Positions 1 through 5,771 of a stretch of 5,934 nt of DNA are shown piece by piece. Under the pieces are notes generated by a model. The model saw nothing but the letters and a program-made list of their open reading frames with translations. It had not been told where the DNA came from and did no database searches. A program made the position numbers and the translations under genes. The stretch is from contig JAAYXC010000278.1 of the NCBI GenBank assembly GCA_012516115.1, positions 1 through 5,934 of the forward strand, read 5' to 3'. Within the stretch, counting starts at the first letter, position 1; every line of letters starts with the position of its first letter. This stretch comes from Bacillota bacterium (GTDB lineage Bacteria; Bacillota; UBA4882; JAAYXC01).

Positions 1-852
1 CTGGGCGAAACCATGGCCCGCGGTCTCGGACTACTTTTCGGTTCGTTTCTGGCACTTCTGGGATTGGCCCTCCTACACCAGATCGGCGGGGAGATCCATC
101 CGGTATGGAAAATCATCGGGGTATTCTCCGGTCTTTTCGTCTCGGTAACCCTCCTGCGCACGAAAGAAGAGGCGTTAACCGCCCTCTTCGGTCCACAAGA
201 AAAAATCTCCCCGGCCGAGGTCTCCCCCTGGCGGCCGAGCAAAGTCCTGGATACGAGCGCCATCATCGATGGTCGCATCGCCGACATCTGTAAGACCGGT
301 TTCCTGGAAGGAACCCTGCTCGTTCCCAGTTTCGTCTTGACCGAGCTGCAGAAGATCGCCGATTCTTCGGATAGTCTCAAACGCAACCGTGGACGACGGG
401 GACTCGAGATCTTAAACCGCATGCAGAAGGAAGGAGCGGTGGCGGTTAAGATCTACGACCGGGATTTCGAGGACCTGGCCGATGTGGACACCAAGATCGT
501 CAGGCTAGCCAGGATGCTCGGGGCCAAGGTCATCACCAACGACTTCAATCTGAATAAAGTGGCCGAACTATACGGCGTGGCGGTCCTCAACATCAACGAT
601 CTCAGCAACGCCATCAAACCCATCGTCCTGCCGGGGGAAGAGATCCTCGTCCACCTGGTCAAGGACGGTAAAGAATTCGGCCAGGGGATCGGGTACCTCG
701 ATGACGGAACGATGGTCGTCGTCGACGGTGGCCGACCTCATATCGGCGAGGATCTGGAGATCGTGGTCACCAGCGTCCTGCAGACCTCGGCCGGGCGCAT
801 GATCTTCGGCAAACCGAAGGAGCTGGCCCGGGCCATCGCCCAGAACCAATGA
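1..852 (+). CDS. YacL-type membrane-anchored PIN/TRAM domain protein (5' end outside window)
   Basis: The protein is a PIN-fold (predicted metal-dependent RNase) with a C-terminal TRAM nucleic-acid-binding domain. Numbering from the ATG at 13, two hydrophobic segments (about 5-24 and 31-48) precede the PIN domain, which starts at KVLDTSAIIDGR. The four acidic PIN positions are visible: D80, E111 (LTELQKIAD), D159 (DVDTKIV) and D177 (TNDFNLN). The TRAM domain covers about 205-265 and includes GIGYLDDGTMVVV. Known YacL proteins are around 360 residues with about four N-terminal membrane segments. Here only 279 residues and two segments follow the ATG, and the frame stays open through codons 1-12, so the gene most likely begins to the left of the window and ATG 13 is probably internal. 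It ends in a strong terminator. Domain assignment is firm; the physiological RNA target is unknown. Confidence 0.9.
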   Translation: MGETMARGLGLLFGSFLALLGLALLHQIGGEIHPVWKIIGVFSGLFVSVTLLRTKEEALTALFGPQEKISPAEVSPWRPSKVLDTSAIIDGRIADICKTGFLEGTLLVPSFVLTELQKIADSSDSLKRNRGRRGLEILNRMQKEGAVAVKIYDRDFEDLADVDTKIVRLARMLGAKVITNDFNLNKVAELYGVAVLNINDLSNAIKPIVLPGEEILVHLVKDGKEFGQGIGYLDDGTMVVVDGGRPHIGEDLEIVVTSVLQTSAGRMIFGKPKELARAIAQNQ

Positions 853-861
853 ACCCAGACC

Positions 862-885
862 GGGGGCTTTAAAAGCCCCCTTTTT
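862..885 (+). terminator. Rho-independent terminator of the PIN/TRAM gene
   Basis: A perfect inverted repeat pairs GGGGGCTTT (862-870) with AAAGCCCCC (872-880) and is followed at once by TTTTT (881-885). It starts 9 bp after the PIN/TRAM stop codon. The T-tract is on the + strand only, so it should act mainly on rightward transcription. The opposing flippase gene ends inside it, with its TAA complementary to 869-871. Confidence 0.88.
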
Positions 886-2233
886 CCAGTTCCTCCACGT
901 GCTTTTTTACCGTCCATCCGGTGGTTACGGCGAGGAGTCCGTTCCCGCAGGCCACGCCGAGGACGGCGCCGAAGATCCCGAGACGGGGCCGTCCGGTAAA
1001 AAGATAGATGAGCCCGGTCCGGACGATGACCGAAAAGACCGAATGCCCGAAAAGGCTACGCGTGAGGCCAAGGGCCACCAGAAGATCCCCCCCAAGACCG
1101 GCGAGATAAATCGGAGGCGCGGCCCAGGCGAAGGCGGCCAAAAAAGGGGCGGCCTCCGGCGCGGAATAGAGGGTGGCCACCACCGGCCGCGCCAGAAGGC
1201 TGAAGGCGGCCGCTGCCACCAGGGAGATTCCGGTGACGGTCAGATACAACCGTCCGATCCGGCGCCTTAGACCGCGTAGCTCTTTTCTCGCCGTCTGGGC
1301 GGCCACGACCGGAAGATTAGCGGCGCTAAGCGGCCAGACGAAGACCATGGGGAGAAAGAGCGTGGGGAAAGCCATGCCCCAGGCCCGGCCGACCATGGAG
1401 GTAATGGCCGTCGGTCTGTATCCGGCCGCAAGAAGACGGGCGGGGATGATCACCATATCGGCGGCCCCGGCGAGGGCGAAGACCAGACCGTCGCCCATTA
1501 AGGGTAGAGCCAGGCGGAGAAGTCGGCTGACCACGGCCCGCCGGGGCGGAGAAGAAGCCGTTAAACGGCCGGTAAAAAAGAGAAAAAGGCAGACCATGAT
1601 TTCGCTGGCGGCCATGGCCGTTAAAGCCGCTTTGGCCATGGCCACCGGGCCCCGTTGGGCGGCCCGGGTGATGAGGAAAACCCCCAGGCCCAGCTTCCCG
1701 AGTTGACCCCAAAGACCGGCCAGGGCCAGCGTCCACATCCGGTTCCGACCCTGCTGCCACCCCTGTAAAACCATCCCCACGGCCGCCGCGACCAGGACCG
1801 GCGCGAGCCGACCGAAAAGCGGCCATACCCGCGGATCGGGAAAGAGAGGCCGCCATAACGGGGCCAGGATCAGGAGCCCCCCGGACAGGGCCAGGCTGAC
1901 GAATCCCACCGTGCGTAAAGCCCAGACGGCCATCGCCGCGGCCTCGTCGTTTTTCCCCCGGGCCATGGCTTCGGCCACCGCTTTGGTCAGGGCCGCCGGA
2001 AGGCCCAGGGTGGCCACGATGAGCCCCAGGCGGAGAAACGGCAGGCAGTATTGAAGAAGACCCAGGGTCTCGGGGCCCGCCGTCCGCGCCAGGACTACCC
2101 GATAGAAACCACCCAAAAACCTTTCCAGCAGCGCGCTGCCGGTAAGGATGGCCGTGTTCGTCAGGACCGGCCGACGACGAAAAGCCCTGCCCCATTCCAT
2201 GGTAGGATCATACTGGCCGACCGGCCGAGACAT
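869..2233 (-). CDS. SpoVB-type polysaccharide/lipid-linked oligosaccharide flippase family protein (MOP superfamily)
   Basis: This is a polytopic membrane protein of 454 residues with roughly a dozen hydrophobic segments, in the SpoVB/MurJ/Wzx-like branch of the MOP (MATE-related) superfamily. Members move lipid-linked saccharide precursors across the cytoplasmic membrane; SpoVB is linked to spore cortex synthesis. The N-terminal signature is visible: LTNTAILTGSALLERFLGG (24-42), FYRVVLARTAGPE (43-55) and LGLLQY (57-62), as in SpoVB-like proteins. I chose ATG 2233 because GGGGGG lies 7 bases upstream; the frame stays open to an ATG at 2320, but those 29 extra residues are low in hydrophobicity, run back through the promoter region of the divergent gene and resemble no family N-terminus. 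ATG 2200 is another possibility. The stop lies inside the terminator of the convergent gene. The exact substrate cannot be read from the sequence, and a true sporulation role is not shown. Confidence 0.85.
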   Translation of the reverse strand: MSRPVGQYDPTMEWGRAFRRRPVLTNTAILTGSALLERFLGGFYRVVLARTAGPETLGLLQYCLPFLRLGLIVATLGLPAALTKAVAEAMARGKNDEAAAMAVWALRTVGFVSLALSGGLLILAPLWRPLFPDPRVWPLFGRLAPVLVAAAVGMVLQGWQQGRNRMWTLALAGLWGQLGKLGLGVFLITRAAQRGPVAMAKAALTAMAASEIMVCLFLFFTGRLTASSPPRRAVVSRLLRLALPLMGDGLVFALAGAADMVIIPARLLAAGYRPTAITSMVGRAWGMAFPTLFLPMVFVWPLSAANLPVVAAQTARKELRGLRRRIGRLYLTVTGISLVAAAAFSLLARPVVATLYSAPEAAPFLAAFAWAAPPIYLAGLGGDLLVALGLTRSLFGHSVFSVIVRTGLIYLFTGRPRLGIFGAVLGVACGNGLLAVTTGWTVKKHVEELEKGGF

Positions 2234-2248
2234 GTCGGAGCCCCCCGG

Positions 2249-2277
2249 TTTACTCTTCGGCGGGGAAATGCTATAAT
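2249..2277 (+). promoter_or_regulatory. Extended -10 sigma-A-type promoter for the transglycosylase gene
   Basis: A perfect TATAAT (2272-2277) is preceded by TGC (2269-2271), giving an extended -10. A -35-like TTTACT (2249-2254, four of six matches to TTGACA) is separated by 17 bp. Transcription would begin near 2284, so the untranslated leader before ATG 2333 would be about 50 bases. The promoter lies in the divergent region upstream of the flippase gene; no comparably good leftward promoter was found there. Confidence 0.7.
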
Positions 2278-2295
2278 TTGGTGAGAATTGGCACC

Positions 2296-2324
2296 AGGAG
2301 GCGGTGGCTTTGTTCGACAAAGCC
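2296..2324 (+). promoter_or_regulatory. Displaced Shine-Dalgarno and hairpin in the transglycosylase leader
   Basis: A perfect AGGAGG (2296-2301) lies 31 bases before ATG 2333, too far for normal use. Between them sits an 8-bp perfect hairpin: GGCTTTGT (2306-2313), loop TCG, ACAAAGCC (2317-2324). When folded, only 4 + 8 unpaired bases would separate the Shine-Dalgarno from the ATG. Alternatively the AGGAGG serves a TTG at 2310 (8-base spacing) that opens an 8-codon leader peptide whose TGA (2334-2336) overlaps the ATG as ATGA. Confidence 0.5.
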
Positions 2325-2332
2325 GGGCCGAA

Positions 2333-3157
2333 ATGAGGAAGCGGCTACCTCTCGGTTACCGTCGTCGCCGACCCGGCCGGTGGCTCTGGCGGATGCTTTT
2401 TTCACCTTTCGCCGTCTTGTACGAGTTATTGACCGGACAGGCGCTGGCGGCCGACTGGATCCGCGCTTATCTTGCCTTGGGTTTTATTCTGCTTTGCGCC
2501 ACCGGGGTGGCCCTCTATACCGATCAGACCTCGGAACAAAAAGTATTTGCCGCGTTGGGCCGCTTCGAGCCCCAGGCGCGCTTTGTCCCCGCGGATATGC
2601 CTTACGCCGAAGAGATCAACGCCGCCGCCAGTCGTTACGATCTGAACCCCCTGGCCGTCTATTACCTCATCCAAATCGAAAGCGGCGGACGGCCGTTGCT
2701 CATCTCGCCGCGGGGGGCCCGGGGACTCATGCAGATCATGCCCGCCACCTGGCAGGCTTTGAATCCCGGTGGTCCCTGTCGGGGGGACCACGGGCCTTTC
2801 ATCTGTCCGGCGGGGAAAGAGTGTATCTTCGCCCCCTGGGGTAACATCCGCGTGGGTACCCTTTACTTCTCGCGCCTTCTGCGTCATTACCGTGGCGACT
2901 ACGTGGCCGCCCTGCAAGCCTATAATGCCGGGCAAAGACATGTGGTCTCCACCCCACCGGCCAAATATGCCGAGACGAGACAGTATCTCTCTTCGTTCCT
3001 CGCCCTCTTCCGGAAAGAGCAGGAAGAACAGCTCCGCCTCGGCCTTCTCCTCTCCGCCCGTTCCCGCCAATGGGTAAGGATCTTCTTCGCCGCCCTGGCC
3101 GTCCACCTGATCCTGGGTATTGGGCTCTTTTGGCGACGCCAGCGGGTCGCCTCCTAG
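2333..3157 (+). CDS. Membrane-anchored SLT-family lytic transglycosylase
   Basis: A family 1-type (Slt70/MltC-like) lytic transglycosylase, expected to cleave peptidoglycan glycan strands and form 1,6-anhydro-MurNAc ends outside the membrane. From ATG 2333 the protein has 274 residues: a basic N-terminus (RKR, RRRR), a membrane segment at about 43-61, the catalytic domain at about 88-225, and a second membrane segment at about 248-267 ending in WRRQR. Family motifs are clear: IQIESGG with catalytic E116, SPRGARGLMQIMPATW (125-140), NIRVGTLYFSRLL (171-183) and ALQAYNAG (193-200). Between MPATW and NIRVG lies a longer segment than usual, with three cysteines (C149, C158, C164). A TTG at 2288 in the same frame is possible but lies only about 4 bases from the predicted transcription start. 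The gene has its own promoter and stands alone between the flippase and the response regulator. Confidence 0.88.
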   Translation: MRKRLPLGYRRRRPGRWLWRMLFSPFAVLYELLTGQALAADWIRAYLALGFILLCATGVALYTDQTSEQKVFAALGRFEPQARFVPADMPYAEEINAAASRYDLNPLAVYYLIQIESGGRPLLISPRGARGLMQIMPATWQALNPGGPCRGDHGPFICPAGKECIFAPWGNIRVGTLYFSRLLRHYRGDYVAALQAYNAGQRHVVSTPPAKYAETRQYLSSFLALFRKEQEEQLRLGLLLSARSRQWVRIFFAALAVHLILGIGLFWRRQRVAS

Positions 3158-3191
3158 CGGCCCAAGTAAACTCCCAGGCAGGAAAGCGGGG

Positions 3192-3205
3192 ATTCGGCGC
3201 CGAAT
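3192..3205. repeat. 14-bp perfect palindrome, possible operator
   Basis: ATTCGGCGCCGAAT is identical to its own reverse complement. It lies in the short gap between the transglycosylase stop and the response regulator start, about 36-50 bases upstream of the latter. A dimeric regulator site is conceivable. No convincing -10/-35 pair was found nearby, and one such palindrome in about 6 kb is not far from chance. Confidence 0.35.
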
Positions 3206-3227
3206 ACGAAAATCTAAGGACTACAAC

Positions 3228-3233
3228 GGGAGG
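3228..3233 (+). promoter_or_regulatory. Shine-Dalgarno that decides the response regulator start
   Basis: GGGAGG lies 8 bases before GTG 3242 but only 2 bases before ATG 3236. The spacing therefore favours the GTG, two codons downstream of the ATG. Confidence 0.6.
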
Positions 3234-3241
3234 GGATGACC

Positions 3242-4174
3242 GTGAACGGCGAGAAGGTGCTCGTGGTCGAGGACGAACAGCATCTGGCCGAACTGGCCGG
3301 CATTAAACTGGCCAATGCCGGTTATCGAGTGCTGACGGCCGCCGATGGGGCCGAAGCCCTGGCGAAGATCAAGAATTCCAAGCCGGACCTCATTCTTCTC
3401 GACCTCACCCTCCCGGTCAAGGATGGGTTCGAAGTCTGTTACGAACTCCGCCGGGACGTGGAGACCAGGGATCTGCCAGTCATCCTTCTTCTTTCCAAGG
3501 GCCAGGATCCGGAACAGGTAAGGTCCATGGGGCTCCGGGTCGACGATTTTCTGGTCAAACCTTTTACCCCCCGGGACGTCCTGGCCAAGGTCAACACGCT
3601 CATGGCCCGTGCCCGTTACCTCAAAGAGGCCAATCCGTTGACCGGCTGGCCGGGAAGGCAACTGGTCTACAATCAGGTGGCCCGTCTGCTGGAAGAGAAA
3701 CGGCAGTTTGATCTCCTCTTTATCGACCTCGACGATTTCCGGATCTACAACCAGGTCTACGGTTTCGCCAAGGGTAACGAGGTCATCAAGATCGTGGCCC
3801 ACACCATTAGGAACGCCGTGGCCGACCTGGCCGAGCTCGATTATTATCTGGGCCATGCCGGCGGGGACGATTTTCTGGTGCTTTTGCCGCCCCAGACCGG
3901 GGAGAAGGTGGGCCGGACCATCGTGGAACGATTCGATGCCGGCATCAGGGAGATGTATACGCCCGAGGATCGCGAACGCGGCGGCATCGTGGCCCAGAAT
4001 CGGCAGGGGATCAATAAACAATGGCCCATCATGACCATCTCCGTGGCCCTGGTCAGCAACGAACACCGGGAATTTCACGACCCGCTCGAGCTGGATACGG
4101 TGGGCACGGAACTGCTCCGCTACGCCAAGTCCATGCCCGGCAGCAATTACGTTTGGGATCGGCGGCGGGCCTAA
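3242..4174 (+). CDS. Response regulator with degenerate GGDEF-like output domain
   Basis: An N-terminal CheY-type receiver is fused to a GGDEF-fold domain. Numbering from ATG 3236, the receiver (about 6-125) keeps its acidic pair E12/D13, phospho-acceptor D56 (LILLDLTLP), S87 and K108 (LVKPF), so phosphorylation by a histidine kinase is expected. The output domain (about 130-305) opens with NPLTGWPG and contains LLFIDLDDFRIYNQVYG (160-176) and HAGGDDFLVLLP (207-218). Compared with active diguanylate cyclases, the usual ND is NQ, GH is GF, GD is GN, the Arg before the signature is His207, and GGDEF reads GGDDF. No RxxD inhibitory site is visible. Cyclase activity is therefore doubtful, and a nucleotide-sensing or protein-binding role is equally possible. 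No histidine kinase gene lies in the window. Start GTG 3242 is preferred by Shine-Dalgarno spacing. Confidence 0.85.
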   Translation: MNGEKVLVVEDEQHLAELAGIKLANAGYRVLTAADGAEALAKIKNSKPDLILLDLTLPVKDGFEVCYELRRDVETRDLPVILLLSKGQDPEQVRSMGLRVDDFLVKPFTPRDVLAKVNTLMARARYLKEANPLTGWPGRQLVYNQVARLLEEKRQFDLLFIDLDDFRIYNQVYGFAKGNEVIKIVAHTIRNAVADLAELDYYLGHAGGDDFLVLLPPQTGEKVGRTIVERFDAGIREMYTPEDRERGGIVAQNRQGINKQWPIMTISVALVSNEHREFHDPLELDTVGTELLRYAKSMPGSNYVWDRRRA

Positions 4175-4232
4175 AAAGAGCCGGCCGAAGGAAAGAATAA
4201 GGAAAGTCGGCGGTGGATACCGCGGCGCAGGG

Positions 4233-4237
4233 GGAGG
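4233..4237 (+). promoter_or_regulatory. Shine-Dalgarno that decides the rsmA start
   Basis: GGAGG, within a GGGGAGGA run, lies 5 bases before ATG 4243. The upstream alternative GTG 4213 has the weaker AAGGA (4199-4203) 9 bases ahead. Both are possible; the ATG is preferred. Confidence 0.55.
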
Positions 4238-4242
4238 ACCAG

Positions 4243-5190
4243 ATGGAGGATGTCGTTTCCTTGCGTGTCCTGCGCCGGATCCTGGCCCGCCATGGTCTGG
4301 CGCCGCGTAAGGCCCTGGGACAAAATTTTCTCATCGATGCCAATCTGCGAAACAAGATCCTGCAGAGCGCGGCGCCGGGGCCGGAAGACCTGGTGGTGGA
4401 GGTGGGGGCCGGTCCGGGAACCTTGACCCCGGGGCTTCTGGCCGGCGGTGGCGTGGTCCTGGCCGTGGAGGCCGATCGGCGCCTGGCCGCCATCTTGACC
4501 GAACGCCTGAGCCCCTTTGCCGAACGGGCGGTGGTCCTGGTGGCGGACGTCCTCCGACTCGACCTGGTGGAAGCGGCGGCCGCCCACGGATGGGCAACCC
4601 GACCTGCCCTGGCGGTGGGGAATCTGCCCTATTATATCACCAGTCCGTGTCTTTTCCATCTCCTGGAGACTCCTCTCCGCTGGCGGCGGATGGTCTTCCT
4701 CGTCCAGCGGGAAGTGGCCGCCCGGATTACCGCCCCCCCCGGGACGAAAGACTACGGTCTCCTTTCGGTGATGCTTCAGTATCGAACCGTGCCCACGGTG
4801 GTGGCCGTTTTACCGCCGAGCGTCTTCTGGCCCCCGCCGAAGGTTCATTCGGCCTTGCTCCGCCTGGACCTGCCCGGAAGATATCCTTCCCTCTCGCCGC
4901 GGGAAGAGGAGATCTTCCGGGGTCTCGTGAAGGCGGCCTTCGGCCAGCGGCGCAAGACCCTGGCCAACTCCTGCCGTGCCTGGACGGAGCACCTGGGTTT
5001 GACGGAGGAATTCACTTCGACATGTCGGGAAGCGGACGTGGATCCGAACCGGCGGGGAGAAGAGCTGACGGTGGAGGAGTTCATGCGGCTGGCGAAGGCG
5101 CTCGCGGCCGCGATCCCCACCCCAACTCCCGATGCCTTCGGGACGGAAAGGAAGAACCATCGTGCAATTCATCAGTCCCACCAAAGGTAA
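4243..5190 (+). CDS. rsmA: 16S rRNA dimethyladenosine transferase RsmA (KsgA)
   Basis: The enzyme uses S-adenosylmethionine to add four methyl groups to the two adjacent adenosines near the 3' end of 16S rRNA (A1518/A1519, E. coli numbering), late in 30S assembly. Numbering from ATG 4243: ALGQNFLID (24-32), SAM-binding VVEVGAGPGTLT (51-62), E76 at the end of strand 2, D102 (VADV), catalytic NLPYYITSP (127-135), and VFLVQREVAARI (151-162). The C-terminal lobe includes FWPPPKVHSAL and AFGQRRKTL. The product is 315 residues, somewhat longer than the usual 270-295. The excess is a Pro- and charge-rich tail after LAKAL that reads into the next gene. Only about 68 bases separate it from the response regulator, with no terminator, so cotranscription is likely. 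GTG 4213 would add 10 residues. Confidence 0.93.
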   Translation: MEDVVSLRVLRRILARHGLAPRKALGQNFLIDANLRNKILQSAAPGPEDLVVEVGAGPGTLTPGLLAGGGVVLAVEADRRLAAILTERLSPFAERAVVLVADVLRLDLVEAAAAHGWATRPALAVGNLPYYITSPCLFHLLETPLRWRRMVFLVQREVAARITAPPGTKDYGLLSVMLQYRTVPTVVAVLPPSVFWPPPKVHSALLRLDLPGRYPSLSPREEEIFRGLVKAAFGQRRKTLANSCRAWTEHLGLTEEFTSTCREADVDPNRRGEELTVEEFMRLAKALAAAIPTPTPDAFGTERKNHRAIHQSHQR

Positions 5191-5632
5191 ACTCAGTTTC
5201 GAGCAGGTCTTTGCGGATATCGCCCGTTTCGTAGAGGAGCATCCCGAGGACCGTTATCGGCTCATCGTGGGCACCGATTCGCAGATCCGGGAAGAAGTCT
5301 GTTTCGTGACCGCCATCATCATCCACCGCGAGGGGAAAGGGGCACGTTTTTACTACACCCGTTCCTATGACCGGATCCGCTACAGCCTCAAGCAGCGGAT
5401 CTTCCACGAAGCGGCCCGTAGCCTCGGGGTGGCCTCCCGCCTGGCCGAGAAACTGGCCGAGAACGGCCTGGCCGACCTGAACATCGAGATCCATCTCGAT
5501 GTGGGTGAACAGGGGAAGACGAAGGAACTCATCCGCGAAGTGGTGGGGATGATCACCGGCAGCGGGTTCGACGCCCGCATCAAGCCCGAGTCCTATGGGG
5601 CTTCGGTGGTGGCGGATAAGTTCACCAAGTGA
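5162..5632 (+). CDS. YkuK-type (DUF458) RNase H-like protein
   Basis: A 156-residue protein of the YkuK/DUF458 family, predicted to have the RNase H-like fold; its biochemical role is not established. Visible features numbered from GTG 5162: the family-like start VQFISPTKGKLSFEQVF, then VGTDSQ with D39, E83 in the helix FHEAARSL, IHLDVGEQGKT with D113, and VVADKF with D152. These four acidic residues are spaced like an RNase H-type metal site, but that match is inference. I preferred GTG 5162 over the in-frame ATG 5132 because AAGGA (5148-5152) lies 9 bases upstream and the protein then starts right at the conserved SPTKG region. It overlaps the end of rsmA by 29 bp in another frame, suggesting translational coupling. 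It is the last gene before a sharp composition change. Confidence 0.85.
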   Translation: MQFISPTKGKLSFEQVFADIARFVEEHPEDRYRLIVGTDSQIREEVCFVTAIIIHREGKGARFYYTRSYDRIRYSLKQRIFHEAARSLGVASRLAEKLAENGLADLNIEIHLDVGEQGKTKELIREVVGMITGSGFDARIKPESYGASVVADKFTK

Positions 5633-5677
5633 CAATAGATAGTGTTCCAAAAGAGAGGAGATGCGCATAAAGTATAA

Positions 5678-5771
5678 ATGACAGCAGAAATAGCCATTAA
5701 TGAATAAAAATGGGGTTGCTCTTGCTGCTGATAGTGTTGTAACATTCGAAACTCCTATTAACAATCAATAG
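5678..5771 (+). pseudogene. Frameshifted N-terminus of a proteasome-fold (Ntn-hydrolase-like) protein
   Basis: ATG 5678 reads MTAEIAI and then NE-stop (TAA 5705-5707). If one A within ATTAATG (5696-5702) is skipped, the reading continues MNKNGVALAADSVVTFE and PINNQ before TAG at 5769-5771. The joined sequence resembles the start of proteasome beta/HslV-like proteins. With Met removed, the next residue is Thr1, and counting from it puts Asp at 17 (AAD) and Thr at 21, the positions used in proteasome beta subunits. Lys33 would lie beyond the stop. No well-placed Shine-Dalgarno was seen: GAGGAG at 5655-5660 is 17 bases away. A one-base insertion in a decaying gene is the simplest reading; sequencing error is possible. 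The family call is from motif memory only. Confidence 0.5.

Noticed and set aside
1326..2195. Second minus-strand frame of 289 codons within the flippase gene
   Set aside because: Its translation is Gly/Pro/Arg-rich with no membrane or domain pattern, while the overlapping frame encodes an evident polytopic membrane protein.
3221..4078. Minus-strand open frame of 285 codons opposite the response regulator
   Set aside because: The + strand frame has clear receiver and GGDEF-like motifs. The antisense translation is rich in Asp, His and Gly without family motifs, typical of a shadow.
4175..4212. Possible hairpin between the response regulator and rsmA (GCCGA with TCGGC)
   Set aside because: Only five pairs with a large purine-rich loop and no T-tract, so it does not qualify as a terminator.
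4733..4740. C8 homopolymer in rsmA as a possible frameshift or phase-variable tract
   Set aside because: The frame reads through it into conserved RsmA sequence (APPGTKDYGLLSVM), so the gene is intact as given. Slippage is possible but unsupported.
5638..5738. 9-bp direct repeat GATAGTGTT at 5638-5646 and 5730-5738, considered as a target-site duplication
   Set aside because: The second copy is part of the proteasome-like coding remnant, no element ends flank the copies, and a 9-bp match in 300 AT-rich bases is not rare.
5081..5764. Long minus-strand open frame of 227 codons
   Set aside because: It runs antisense across the end of rsmA, all of the ykuK-like gene and the composition break. 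It has no recognisable domain and matches the shadow pattern of GC-rich coding DNA.
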